Assembly (NCBI RefSeq): GCF_003416765.1
Contig: NZ_QSNG01000001.1
Location: 1,824,742-1,888,741 of the forward strand
From: Paratractidigestivibacter faecalis
Lineage (GTDB): Bacteria; Actinomycetota; Coriobacteriia; Coriobacteriales; Atopobiaceae
DNA length: 64,000 bases
Reading direction: 5' to 3'
Program-made: the position numbers and the translations under genes
Shown: in pieces, positions 36,439-48,545 of the stretch
How positions within the stretch are numbered: position 1 is the first letter of the stretch
Layout: the number at the start of each line of letters is the position of its first letter
Notes under the pieces: model-generated
Seen by the model: the letters and a program-made list of their open reading frames with translations, nothing else
The model's database searches: none
What the model was told of the DNA's origin: nothing

Positions 36439-37191
36439 CTAGTACGCCAAGCCCATGCCGGGCAGGCGGAAGGTCTTGAGGCGCTCTCTGTAGGCGGCGC
36501 GGACATCCTCCTCAAAGGCCAGAGGCGCGTCTGCCCGACCCATGAGGTCCAGCAGATAGCGCGTGAAGTCAGGGTTGAGCGGGAGCAGCGGGCCAATGAG
36601 CCACGTTGCCATGAGGTTGTTCTTGCGGAAGCCCTCGAGCTTGGTGCCCTTGTTGAGGCCAAAGCCCACCTCGTCGTGGCAGAAGAAGCCCGTCTGATTG
36701 TGGCCCTCCACCTGGGTGAACTGGATCTTGAAGCCGACGACCTTGATGGACTGCTGGCCGGGAGCGGGCACAAAGTCGCCGATGACGACGTCGTGGTAGC
36801 GCTCCGGCATGTTGCGGTGGGTCACAAAGTCGAGGATGCCCAGGCCGCAGACCTCGGAGCCGTCGGGGTTCACGATCTTGCTTCCCAGGACCTCGGGCGC
36901 GCTGCCGGTGAAGAGCATGGGCACGCCGGCGTCCACCAGCTCGTTCAGGCGGTCGCGGTAGGGCATCAAAAGCTCAATGGTCTTCTCCTGCTGCGCCTCG
37001 GACATGCCGCAGAGAAGGACCAGCGAGGGCACGTGCTCCGCAAAGTACGGCACGTCATCATGGCTGGTCTCCACAAATGTGGCGTCAGGCAGGCAGGCGC
37101 GCAGGTACATGGCGTTGCCGTTGTCGCCGGCCTGGTTGGCGTACTCCGGATAGAGAACCTCGACGATGGTCTTGCCGGCGCTATCGGGCAT
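36439..37191 (-). CDS. GatD-like class I glutamine amidotransferase homologue lacking catalytic Cys and His
   Basis: 250 residues. The fold matches GatD/CobB-CobQ amidotransferases: LYPEYANQAGDNGNAMYL start, CGLGILDFVTHRNMPERYHDVVIGDF, and a C-terminal IGPLLPLNPDFTRYLL block. The nucleophile elbow that normally reads CGGYQ is TGSAPEVLG here (about residues 95-103), and the usual YLHGPLLP histidine is Ile (TWLIGPLLP). Glutaminase activity therefore seems lost. Overlaps the MurT-like gene by 11 bp, so the two proteins probably form a complex. Confidence 0.85.
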   Translation of the reverse strand: MPDSAGKTIVEVLYPEYANQAGDNGNAMYLRACLPDATFVETSHDDVPYFAEHVPSLVLLCGMSEAQQEKTIELLMPYRDRLNELVDAGVPMLFTGSAPEVLGSKIVNPDGSEVCGLGILDFVTHRNMPERYHDVVIGDFVPAPGQQSIKVVGFKIQFTQVEGHNQTGFFCHDEVGFGLNKGTKLEGFRKNNLMATWLIGPLLPLNPDFTRYLLDLMGRADAPLAFEEDVRAAYRERLKTFRLPGMGLAY

Positions 37192-38596
37192 CTGCGGCCT
37201 CCTTGATCTTCTGAGCCACAAGCGTGCGGCTCTTCTCCACGTCAGGCCCGTTGTAGATGTCAAAGGCCCAGAAGACGGAGTCGACGCCGCTGGGGTCCAC
37301 GGCCGTGGCGGCCTGCTCGGGGGTCTCCACCATGGTGAGCTTGTCCGGGTCAATGCCGGCCAGGCGCAGGCGCGGCAGCAGGTCGGGGTTGGTAGCGCCC
37401 TGGACCACCACCTGCTTGATGCTGGGGTCCTTGAGGTACTCAAAGTCGGTCTGGTAGTACCAGCCTATGTACTCGGTCTCCTTGGGGTTGGCGGCCTTGT
37501 GCGCATCGGCCAGCATGACCACGACGGCCTTGCTGCCGGGCTCCTTGCGGATGGTGTCGAGCGCCACGGACGTGGCCGTGCTGTTCTCGCCCTTTGAGGC
37601 CACGGCCACCAGGCGCTTGCCGTCAGCCTCCTCCTCGGTGTAGCGAAGGGCCGTCACGTTGATGCCGCGCTCCAGCGAGGCACCAATGGCCTCGGCAGAA
37701 AGGCCCAGCTCACGGGCCACAACAACGGTGGAGAAGAGATTGTACAGGTTGGTGATGGAGTAGTTGCCATAGCGATAGGTGTGCGTGGGCGCGCCCTCGT
37801 GCGAGCGCTCGCAGACGGTGAAGGTATGGGCCTCGCGGTCAAGCGCGGTGAGCTCGTAGTCAGGCTCGGGGTTGGTGAAACCGCAGCTCTTGCATGTTGC
37901 ATGGCCCAGGTGGCGCAGGTGGCAGTAGTCGTACTCAAGCTTGCCACCGCAGACGGGGCAGGCCGTGAGGTCGCAGACAATGCCCTGGGGCTCGGCGGTG
38001 TCGTCGGCCAGGCGGCCGATGGAGTAGTAGACGCGGTTGGCGTCCTGCGGCGCCAGGCGGCAGGAGATGAGGTCGTCCGCGTTGAGCACCAGCTTGGTCT
38101 TGGGGCTCACGTAGTGGCTCATCACGTTGAAGATGAAGTCCGGGTTGGCGTTGCGGCTGAAGGAGTCACGATAGAGGTTGGTCACCAGGATGACGTCGGG
38201 CGTCAGGTACGGCAGGACCTTGCGGAAGGAGAGCTCGTCCAGCTCCATGACGGCCATGTCCTTCTTGGCACCACCGGACATGGTTGCGTTCCTGATGAGC
38301 GTGGACTGGATGCCGTTTGCCACGTTGCCGCCAGCCCTGTTGTTGACCACCTCGTACCCGTTGTCAGCGAGAAGGTCGTTCAGCAGGTTGTTGGTGGTGG
38401 TCTTGCCGTTGGTGCCAGAGACGCACACCACGGTCTTGGGCCGCGGCACGTCGGCGAGGATCTGCGGGTCGACCTTCTCGGCAATCACGCCCGGGAGCTG
38501 GCCGCCGTTGCGGTGCGCTGCCGTGAGCGCGGCCTGGGTTGCCTTGGCGGCAGCCATGGCCAGCTGGTACCTGGGGCCGCGATGAGCATCAGCCAT
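37181..38596 (-). CDS. Divergent MurT-like Mur ligase with zinc ribbon
   Basis: 471 residues. P-loop VSGTNGKTTTNNLL at about 59-72, Mur ligase centre (NRAGGNVANGIQS, MAVMELDELS, VTNLYRDSFSR, LNADD) and the MurT-type C4 zinc ribbon CPVCGG...CKSCGF (about 205-235). In normal MurT the region reads RDQLDRYGE; here it is RDSFSRNAN, so this is a divergent member. MurT-GatD amidates the D-Glu of lipid II; with an altered GatD partner the reaction here may differ. ATG 38596 follows GAAAGGACG. First gene of the operon. Confidence 0.88.
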   Translation of the reverse strand: MADAHRGPRYQLAMAAAKATQAALTAAHRNGGQLPGVIAEKVDPQILADVPRPKTVVCVSGTNGKTTTNNLLNDLLADNGYEVVNNRAGGNVANGIQSTLIRNATMSGGAKKDMAVMELDELSFRKVLPYLTPDVILVTNLYRDSFSRNANPDFIFNVMSHYVSPKTKLVLNADDLISCRLAPQDANRVYYSIGRLADDTAEPQGIVCDLTACPVCGGKLEYDYCHLRHLGHATCKSCGFTNPEPDYELTALDREAHTFTVCERSHEGAPTHTYRYGNYSITNLYNLFSTVVVARELGLSAEAIGASLERGINVTALRYTEEEADGKRLVAVASKGENSTATSVALDTIRKEPGSKAVVVMLADAHKAANPKETEYIGWYYQTDFEYLKDPSIKQVVVQGATNPDLLPRLRLAGIDPDKLTMVETPEQAATAVDPSGVDSVFWAFDIYNGPDVEKSRTLVAQKIKEAADAR

Positions 38597-38703
38597 GTTC
38601 GTCCTTTCTTGCCGGCGCGGCCCGAGGGCCGTGGATAATCCATCAACTCTATCACGTTGGCATGCAGCCCCCGTGAGCGCTTCTCGCCTGACGTGCAGTC
38701 GCG

Positions 38704-38761
38704 GTTTGCATGTGCCTTTGGTCGGCGTGGCGCTCCGAAGCGTCCACTTTCACATGCAAAC
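38704..38761. repeat. TTTGCATGTG inverted-repeat element, copy 2
   Basis: GTTTGCATGTG at 38704-38714 faces CACATGCAAAC at 38751-38761. Related to copies at 7.8 and 57.3 kb. Together with the nearby terminator it fills most of the 38597-38857 gap. Confidence 0.8.
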
Positions 38762-38785
38762 GGTGCCCTGGCGAGAAGAAAAACC

Positions 38786-38812
38786 GGGCCGGAAGCGGTT
38801 GGCTTCCGGCCC
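38786..38812 (-). terminator. Terminator of the PFOR gene
   Basis: 11-bp stem GGGCCGGAAGC/GCTTCCGGCCC with a 5-nt loop, followed on the minus strand by GGTTTTTC. 46 bp past the stop codon. Confidence 0.85.
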
Positions 38813-38857
38813 GGCCCGGGGGTGCGTCAGATCATGCAGCTAGCGCGCTTGCGTTGC

Positions 38858-42391
<3,534 letters not shown>

Positions 42392-42630
42392 ATCCTCTCC
42401 TTCTTGAACTCCCTGGGCACCCCCATGGCCCCAGGCCGTTCTTGCTGGGCCCACGCAACCGATGGGTGGGCCGTCGCATTCAATCACACAGTCTACCCCG
42501 GCCGCAGTGGTATCGATACCAAGTTGTTGGGGCATTCCGCGACGTGGGCGTTTTTTCCCGCGGACGCGTTAACCTTGGCGAGAAGAACGCATGGTACGAT
42601 ACCTGCAAAACGCACCAATTAGGAGCCGCC

Positions 42631-43497
42631 GTGGCCACTCAGCTTCCCCCCAGACAGCGGGGACGTTCTTCTTGCCCAGGTAATGGGGACACCCTTGGGG
42701 GCGATGCCGCCCGTCGCCGAGACGAGCGCGCGGCAAGGCGGGCTTCTCGCCAGGCGGAGGCCGAGCGGCAGGCGAGGCTGCGCGGAAAGCTTGCGGCGGC
42801 GATGGTGGCGCTGGCCGTGATCGCGGGCGTTGGGGGCTCGTGCGCCCGCGGGGCGCGGGTTGCGCGCGAGGACGCCCTGGCGGCAGTGACCACGCAGGCG
42901 CGGCAGAGCGCGGGCGGCCTGGGCTGCGAGATGGTCCGCGGGGCGCGGGCGTTTGCGGCGGGCTACGTTCAGCCCACAAGCACGGCGACGTCCGAGTGGG
43001 CGGTCGGCAAGATGCCCTACCTTTACCAAATTGATGCCGCGTTTGCGGACGACCGATACAGTAACGGCCCCATCAGCCTGCAGGGATGCGGTCCGTTTGC
43101 GCTGGACATGGTCTACATTGACCTCACGGGAGACACATCCATGGGGCCTATTGAGATGGCTGCCTACGCCACCAGCAACGGATACTCGACCGATCGCAAC
43201 GGCAGCGCATGGGCGCTCGTTGGCAGCGGCGCGGCGGGGCTGGGCCTCAAGAGCGAGGTGCTGGGCGCGTCCGCGAGCTCGCTGCGCGCGGCGCTCCAGG
43301 CCGGCAAGGACGCGATCTGCGTCATGGGGCCGGGCACGTTCACGCGCGTCGGGCACTTCATTGCGCTGGACGGGCTTGACGCCGACGGGCGGGCCATCGT
43401 GCACGACTCAAACAGCTACCTGCGCAGCCACCGGAGCTGGGACCTTAACCTCATCGTCAGCGAGATGAGCTGCGCCTGGGCGCTCTCCGTGGCGTAG
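42631..43497 (+). CDS. C39-like papain-fold peptidase, membrane anchored
   Basis: 288 residues. A basic N-terminus and one TM helix or signal anchor (about 53-70, AAAMVALAVIAGVGGSC) precede a Peptidase_C39_2-like domain. The likely triad is Cys153 (ISLQGCGPFALDM), His242 (RVGHFIALDG) and Asp259 (IVHDSNSYL). It probably acts outside the cell on peptides or wall material. A GTG start at 42631 is chosen because AGGAG lies 6 nt before it. The first 30 codons include GGGGACG and GGGGACACCC blocks like those of nearby repeats, so the true start may be different or the N-terminus may be repeat derived. Confidence 0.8.
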   Translation: MATQLPPRQRGRSSCPGNGDTLGGDAARRRDERAARRASRQAEAERQARLRGKLAAAMVALAVIAGVGGSCARGARVAREDALAAVTTQARQSAGGLGCEMVRGARAFAAGYVQPTSTATSEWAVGKMPYLYQIDAAFADDRYSNGPISLQGCGPFALDMVYIDLTGDTSMGPIEMAAYATSNGYSTDRNGSAWALVGSGAAGLGLKSEVLGASASSLRAALQAGKDAICVMGPGTFTRVGHFIALDGLDADGRAIVHDSNSYLRSHRSWDLNLIVSEMSCAWALSVA

Positions 43498-43541
43498 GCC
43501 CGGGTCGGAGTTGAGGACGGGGCCAGGGCCGTGTCCGCAGG

Positions 43542-44213
43542 CTAGCGGCGCTTGTCCATGGACTCCAGAAGGCGGACGTAGTCCTTGGTCAGGCGCTCGC
43601 CGATGGAGCCGGCGGCATCGGTGGCGCAGATGATGCCGTGCTCGTCGGAGGCAAGAAACACCTCGGCAGGGGACGCGGCGCCGGAGGCAACGTCGTCAAG
43701 CAGGTCGGCCTGGCGAGAGAGCGGCAGACCGACGGTCTTGGCCAGGTCCTCTACCAGTGAAGATGCGCCAGAGAGGCTCTGACCTGGGGCAACGCCCGCA
43801 ACCAGGCAGCCATCTCGGACGGCCCAGAGGGTCTCCGGCGCGACGCCCGTCTCGTCCGCCTCCTGCTGCGCGGCGGTTGCGCGGTCAACGAGGCCCGAGG
43901 CGGTCATGGCGGCAAGCGGCTCGTACGGGCCGACGGTCATGGCTGCCTGGCCCTCCTCGTCAACGATGAGCATGAGCACGCCGTTGGGGTTTTCTGCCGA
44001 ACCCTCGCGCAGGGTCCACTCAACGTGCTGCTTTGCCCACGCGATGAGCTGGGGAGAGACGGGCTCGTCGTCCAGAACGCGACGGCTCAGCGCGCGCAGG
44101 TGACGGTTCTCGAGCGGCAGGCGGCCGGACGCCAGGCGCCAGCGGCACACCAACGCCGGGGTCCCAAGCTTGAAATTCCTCATCTCGGCACTGCCGACGT
44201 TCACGTCACCCAT
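43542..44213 (-). CDS. Hypothetical protein
   Basis: 223 residues, not recognised. Soluble, no TM segment or signal peptide. Begins MGDVNVGSAEMRNFKLGTPALVCRW (split here only in description; a start near M11 is also possible). Contains VLMLIVDEEGQAAMTVGPY and PETLWAVRDGCLVAGVAPGQS, and ends in a helix (ERLTKDYVRLLESMDKRR). The GVAPGQS and ASDEHGIICATD stretches distantly recall branched-chain aminotransferase-like folds, but no catalytic lysine is evident. GGGGAGAAG precedes the ATG. It may be cotranscribed with the HAD gene 75 bp upstream. Confidence 0.65.
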   Translation of the reverse strand: MGDVNVGSAEMRNFKLGTPALVCRWRLASGRLPLENRHLRALSRRVLDDEPVSPQLIAWAKQHVEWTLREGSAENPNGVLMLIVDEEGQAAMTVGPYEPLAAMTASGLVDRATAAQQEADETGVAPETLWAVRDGCLVAGVAPGQSLSGASSLVEDLAKTVGLPLSRQADLLDDVASGAASPAEVFLASDEHGIICATDAAGSIGERLTKDYVRLLESMDKRR

Positions 44214-44288
44214 GGTCTTCTCCCCTTCTGCGGACGGCCTCTGTAGCGTACCCCATCGGGAAGCGGCTGAAACCGGCGGCGCCGGGCG

Positions 44289-44930
44289 TCAGAGCGCGGA
44301 AGGCAGCCAGTCGAGCAGAGCCGCGAGCGGGCCGAGGCGGACATCCGCAAGGGACTGATCAAGTTCGGGAGCACTTGGCGGCATAACGGCGCAAACCGTC
44401 GCATCAGCCTCGTGAGCTGCGCGAATGCCAAACGGCGAGTCCTCGACCACAAGCGTGCGGCACGGGTTGACGCCCAGCCGGCGCATGGCCGCAAGGTAGA
44501 TGTCGGGCGCCGGTTTGTTTGCAGCGCAGTCCTCTCCGGAAAGCGTCGCGTCAAAGGCGCTGGCCAAATTCAGCTGCTCAAGAAAGCCATCGATGACCCA
44601 GCGCGGGCCAGCAGAGGCGAGGCCGGTTTTGAGGCCCAGAGCGCGACACGCCTGAAGGACCTCGCGCATGCGGGGAACGCACAGCTGGGCATAGGGCACC
44701 GGATCGTTGGCAAAGCGAGAGCGAAACCGCCGGTAGAGAGCCTCGCGTTTAGCCGGGTCATCGGGCACTGCGGTTTTCCAGATGACCTCGTTGTTTGAGC
44801 CGTAAAAGCTGGGAAACGCAGAGTCGTCAATGCCAACCTCAGCAAAGAACTCGCGCCGGCGGCGGTCGTAGAAGGGCTCGGTATCAACCAGAACGCCGTC
44901 TTTGTCAAAGATGATTGCCTCGTAGCGCAC
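44289..44930 (-). CDS. HAD-superfamily hydrolase (beta-phosphoglucomutase-like)
   Basis: 213 residues. Motif I IIFDKDGVLVDTEPFY with a helical cap, motif II GLASAGPRW, motif III Lys in CAANKPAPDIYL, motif IV LVVEDSPFGIRAA. Typical of subfamily IA with an alpha-helical cap, covering sugar-phosphate phosphatases and beta-phosphoglucomutase. The second Asp of motif I is present, so either activity is possible. Start is GTG 44930 with GGGGAGGTCC. Confidence 0.85.
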   Translation of the reverse strand: MRYEAIIFDKDGVLVDTEPFYDRRRREFFAEVGIDDSAFPSFYGSNNEVIWKTAVPDDPAKREALYRRFRSRFANDPVPYAQLCVPRMREVLQACRALGLKTGLASAGPRWVIDGFLEQLNLASAFDATLSGEDCAANKPAPDIYLAAMRRLGVNPCRTLVVEDSPFGIRAAHEADATVCAVMPPSAPELDQSLADVRLGPLAALLDWLPSAL

Positions 44931-44999
44931 AGGACCTCCCCTTTTGCTTAATTTGCAAGGCTCGTATGCGCAGCCGGGGCGCCTTCTGGCCCAAAGTCT

Positions 45000-45250
45000 G
45001 CACAGAAGTGGCCTTCGTGTGAGCGATTTGGCTTCGGCTGCGCAGAAGTGCCCTTCGTGCGAGCCCCTTTCTGGGGGCCTTACCCGAAGACCTCAAGCAG
45101 TATGCATTTCCGGTAGAGCGTAACTGGCCTTATGCCTGAAAATATTCATTGCCAAATTTATATGGCTTTAAAACCCAAGAACCAGGCTCACACCAAGGCC
45201 ACTTCTGCGCAGCCGAAGCCAAATCGCTCACACGAAGGCCCGTTCTGCAC
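45000..45250. repeat. Nested inverted-repeat element, copy D
   Basis: 251 bp. Units 45000-45023 and 45040-45063 face 45186-45210 and 45226-45250. The spacers (GATTTGGCTTCGGCT and its complement) also pair. AT-rich core AAATATTCATTGCC at about 45139-45152. It fills most of the gap between the HAD gene and the cysteine desulfidase gene (44931-45312). Confidence 0.87.
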
Positions 45251-45312
45251 AAGGCATAAGCCAGCGGCGCCCGCGGCAGACACCCAAACGCCCGCCGCGG
45301 CGCCGCGGGCAG

Positions 45313-46593
45313 CTATTTCTCGAGCTGCTTGGCAAGCATGATGGAAAGAATTGCCTCGTCAGTGGTGGCAAAACCCTCGCGGACGAGCTTACCCGTGTGG
45401 CTGATGGTGTCCTCGGCGTCTTCAAAGACAATGCCCTCAAGACTGGACGGCTGAATGTCTGCCAGCGCCAGCGTCGAGGAGGTAATGGCAGCGTTGGTAC
45501 CTGCGGCAATCTTCAGCGCGCACGTGGCCTTGGCGCCATCGCAGATCATTCCCTGGAGCGTGGCGAGCATGTTGTTGATTGCGCACTTTATCTCAGGAAG
45601 GTTACCTCCCTGCAGGTAGGTCATGCCACAGCAAGAGCCTGTGCCGCCCGCAATACCGCTTCCGCACAGGGGAGAAAGGCGCCCCATGTACTCCTTGATG
45701 TGCATGACCACCAAGAACGACATGACAAGCGCGCGAGCAAGGTCCTCGTCGGAGGAACCCAGGGCGCGTCCCAGCTCGATGATGGGAAGACTGCTGGCCA
45801 GGCCCTGGTTTCCGGAGCCCGCGCACGTCATGACGGAAAGCGGACACCCGCCCATGCGGGCATCGGAGGCGGCGGCCGTGGCAGAAATCAGACGCAGGGA
45901 GAGGTTGTTGAGCAGCACGCCGCGCGCATTTGACCCGGCGCTCATGCGGCGGCCGACCTCCAGGCCGTAGCTGTTACGCAGGCCCTCCTCGCTCACGCGA
46001 GTGTTCATCGGCACGCAATCAAGCACAAACTTGATGTCCTCAAAGGGCACGGTGGTCGCAAACTCGTAGATGCCGTCCACGGTGAGGCCGGTGCCGCCGT
46101 CGGCATCGCCGGCGCCGACGGAGATGGGCTTGTCCACCAGGATCTCGCCGTTCTTCTCCACGCGCACGACGTTGGTGTGGTCGCGGCAGACAATGACGCG
46201 GGAGGTGTCCGTTCCATCCGTAAGCAGGGCCTCAATGTAGAGCGCCTCTGGCGTGGCCTTCTGCTCGACGTGCACCACGTGGGCCTCTACCAGCTCCTTT
46301 GCAGCCGCCAGCTGCTCAGGCGAGAAGCCCTGCAGCACCTCGAGCCGCTTCTCGGACTGCTTGACCACGGCGCCAAGCGCAGCAGCGATCTCAATGCCCA
46401 CCATGCCGGTCCCGGGGATGCCCACGCCCAGCGCGTTCTTGATGATGTTGGCGGACAGCTTGAGCCGCACGTCGGTGGCGTCGGCGCCCAGCTGCTCGGC
46501 CGCAAGAGAGACGGCAAACGCCACGGCCACAGGCTCGGTGCACCCCTCGGCCGGAACGACCTCCTTCTTGAGGAGCCCGATGTAGTCGACCAT
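45313..46593 (-). CDS. cyuA: L-cysteine desulfidase / UPF0597-type protein
   Basis: 426 residues. Conserved cysteines of the CyuA/YhaM family: AEGCTEPVAVAFA (about 15-27), MTCAGSGNQGLASSLP and LCGSGIAGGTGSCCGMTYLQGG (about 320-340), which hold a 4Fe-4S cluster in characterised members. It would break L-cysteine into pyruvate, ammonia and sulfide. A serine dehydratase-like activity on another amino acid is the main alternative. Last gene of a three-gene unit, 15 bp after the M20 peptidase. Confidence 0.88.
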   Translation of the reverse strand: MVDYIGLLKKEVVPAEGCTEPVAVAFAVSLAAEQLGADATDVRLKLSANIIKNALGVGIPGTGMVGIEIAAALGAVVKQSEKRLEVLQGFSPEQLAAAKELVEAHVVHVEQKATPEALYIEALLTDGTDTSRVIVCRDHTNVVRVEKNGEILVDKPISVGAGDADGGTGLTVDGIYEFATTVPFEDIKFVLDCVPMNTRVSEEGLRNSYGLEVGRRMSAGSNARGVLLNNLSLRLISATAAASDARMGGCPLSVMTCAGSGNQGLASSLPIIELGRALGSSDEDLARALVMSFLVVMHIKEYMGRLSPLCGSGIAGGTGSCCGMTYLQGGNLPEIKCAINNMLATLQGMICDGAKATCALKIAAGTNAAITSSTLALADIQPSSLEGIVFEDAEDTISHTGKLVREGFATTDEAILSIMLAKQLEK

Positions 46594-46608
46594 GTTGATC
46601 CTCCCAGT

Positions 46609-47928
46609 CTAGGCGGACAGCTCTACCAGCGCCTCAAGCGCCGCCTCATAAATATCCGTCGCTTTGGATATATTCTCAAGCATAACGTGCTCGTCGACGC
46701 CGTGCGCTCCGGTGTGAGTGCCTGGAAGTTTGGGGCCAAACGCCACCAGCGCGGGCAAGAGGCTGGCGTAGGTGCCACCCGCCATGACCGACGTCGTTCC
46801 CGGCTCTCCCGTCACCCGCTCGTACGCGGCGAGAAGCGCCTGCACGCAGGGGTCGTCCTCCGGGACCAGATGCAGCTGCTTGCTCATGGCCACCCTCACG
46901 TCCCAGCGAGCCCCCAAGGCCCCTCGCAGCCGAGAAACAACCTCGTCCTCGCTAATGCCAGAGCCAAAGCGCACGTCAAGCTCAATGCGCACGCGCCGTC
47001 CCTGCGCCTCAAGAACGCCTAGGTTAACGGACGTGTGTCCAAACTCATCGTCGGGCACGTCAATGCCAAGCGCCGCGCCAGTCAGGTCTCGACAGAACAG
47101 CTGCTCAAACAGGCAGATGACGTCGCCGCTGACCTCGGGCGTGCCCGCAAGCTCGCGAAGCAGCTTGCAGATGGCGTTTTGCCCCCGCTCCGGCGTTGAG
47201 CCATGCGCGCTTTTTCCGCTGGTCAGCATCATTGTGCCGTCAGGCAGCGTGGCCCGCGCGGAATCCGGCACCACGTTTGCAGCGGTGCCGCCGCTGATGC
47301 TCAAACCCACGGGCAGGTCGACGTCATCGCAGGTCAGCACCAAGTGAAGCCGCGCCTTCTCGCCGCGCACAAGGGGAAACGTCGCATCAGGCACAAACCC
47401 CAGGGAAGGCAGCTCGCAGCCCGAATCAACGTACTCGCGCAGGTCAGACATGCCGGTTTCTTCATCTGTTCCAAAGATGATGCGAATCCTGCAGGGAAGC
47501 CCGGTGGCCGCCCTCGCACGCTCCCACAGCTCCCCCACGAGCTCGATCATGACCGCGGCACCAATCTTGTTGTCCATGCAGCCGCGGCCGTAGAGCATGC
47601 CGTCCTCGACCTGCGCCCCGTACGGGTCGCGCGTCCAGCCGGCACCAGCGGGAACAACGTCCAGGTGCACGGGAAACGCCACCAGCGGGCCGTCCTCCCC
47701 CACCTCGGCAATCCCAACCTTCTGTCCCAGCCGAGAAGTTCGCATTCCCCTGGACTCGCACTCCAAGAGAGCCCGGCAAAGCGCCAACTCGCACCCCTCG
47801 CCGTACGGGGCCCCAGGCGCGGGCGCGGCGTGCTCCGTGTTGATGCGCACCAGGTCGCGCAGTAGCGAGAGAATCCTCTCGTCGCGAAGCTCCTGCGAAA
47901 GGGCCCAGCACGGACGAGGGGCGGCCAT
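46609..47928 (-). CDS. M20 family metallopeptidase (PepV/dipeptidase type)
   Basis: 439 residues. Metal-binding motifs: FPVHLDVVPAG (about 82-92), YGRGCMDNKIGAAVMI (about 107-122) with the bridging Asp, and FGTDEETGMSD (about 145-155) with catalytic Glu-Glu. The dimerisation/lid domain follows (about 185-330), then GGTYASLLPALVAFGPKLPG and AHGVDEHV. Likely a dipeptidase or amidohydrolase. Its place between an ATC-hydrolase homologue and a cysteine desulfidase suggests release of cysteine from a dipeptide or N-carbamoyl-cysteine. Start ATG 47928 lies 1 bp after the upstream stop. Confidence 0.9.
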   Translation of the reverse strand: MAAPRPCWALSQELRDERILSLLRDLVRINTEHAAPAPGAPYGEGCELALCRALLECESRGMRTSRLGQKVGIAEVGEDGPLVAFPVHLDVVPAGAGWTRDPYGAQVEDGMLYGRGCMDNKIGAAVMIELVGELWERARAATGLPCRIRIIFGTDEETGMSDLREYVDSGCELPSLGFVPDATFPLVRGEKARLHLVLTCDDVDLPVGLSISGGTAANVVPDSARATLPDGTMMLTSGKSAHGSTPERGQNAICKLLRELAGTPEVSGDVICLFEQLFCRDLTGAALGIDVPDDEFGHTSVNLGVLEAQGRRVRIELDVRFGSGISEDEVVSRLRGALGARWDVRVAMSKQLHLVPEDDPCVQALLAAYERVTGEPGTTSVMAGGTYASLLPALVAFGPKLPGTHTGAHGVDEHVMLENISKATDIYEAALEALVELSA

Positions 47929-47929
47929 G

Positions 47930-48481
47930 CTACTCGCCGTCCTTTGCGTTGGCCGCGGCGTCGGCGCGGCAGGCCTCGGCGCCCGAGGGGTCGCCGTCCT
48001 TCTTGGGGGTGAAGACGAGCTCGCAGATGTCGTCGCCGCGACCGATCTGGTTGGCAAAGTGCAGGTTGACGCCAGCGCAGTCGGCACGGGCAAAGTCGCT
48101 GTAGCAGGCAAGGCGGCAAAGCTCGGCCACACGCTCGGCGGGCAGCCCCATGGCCTTCCAGGTGTGCGCAAGCGGGCAGAAGTGGAACTTCAGCACGCCG
48201 CGCTCGTCGGACTTCTCGGCGAGCTCCATCTCAAAGACGTCCTGGCCGTTGCTGCCGTAGAGCATCTCGGCCATCTTGCCGGGGTTGCCCTCGCAGACGC
48301 CGTACTTCTTGCCGCGGCCAAGGCCAAACTTGTAGATGGTGTCCTCGCAGAACTCGTCCGGATCGATGCCGTGCTTCTCGGCCTCCTCGAGCATGAGGGC
48401 AAACCACTGGGCGCGGGTGCCGTTGGCGCCGCGGACGTCGGTCAGAAACTCGTCGCGAGTAAAGGTCTGCTTGTCAGACAT
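47930..48481 (-). CDS. L-2-amino-thiazoline-4-carboxylic acid hydrolase family protein
   Basis: 183 residues. Recognised by a pattern of the ATC-hydrolase family: a helical N-terminus (RAQWFALMLEEAEKHG) and FHFCPLAHTWKAMG, then CRLACYSDFARADCAG with spaced His/Cys/Asp residues that probably bind metal. Characterised members open the thiazoline ring on the way to L-cysteine. The last 30 residues are Asp/Ala-rich. First gene of the operon, with GGAGAGGAT before the ATG. The assignment is from memory of the family and needs a profile search. Confidence 0.72.
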   Translation of the reverse strand: MSDKQTFTRDEFLTDVRGANGTRAQWFALMLEEAEKHGIDPDEFCEDTIYKFGLGRGKKYGVCEGNPGKMAEMLYGSNGQDVFEMELAEKSDERGVLKFHFCPLAHTWKAMGLPAERVAELCRLACYSDFARADCAGVNLHFANQIGRGDDICELVFTPKKDGDPSGAEACRADAAANAKDGE

Positions 48482-48496
48482 ATCTATCCTCTCCAT

Positions 48497-48527
48497 AAAA
48501 CAAAGCGCAGGTAACGCTTGTTGTTTT
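48497..48527. promoter_or_regulatory. Palindromic operator candidate upstream of the thiol operon
   Basis: AAAACAAAGCG (48497-48507) faces CGCTTGTTGTTTT (48515-48527), an imperfect inverted repeat 16 bp before the ATC-hydrolase start. TTGACA-like sequence (minus strand) lies next to it. Regulator unknown. Confidence 0.4.
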
Positions 48528-48545
48528 GTGTCAATCAGACGAGAA

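Noticed and set aside
42631-42720. Third in-frame repeat element at the start of the C39-like gene
   Set aside because: GGGGACG and GGGGACACCC blocks resemble nearby hairpins, but no extended inverted repeat could be drawn, so it is only noted in the gene entry.
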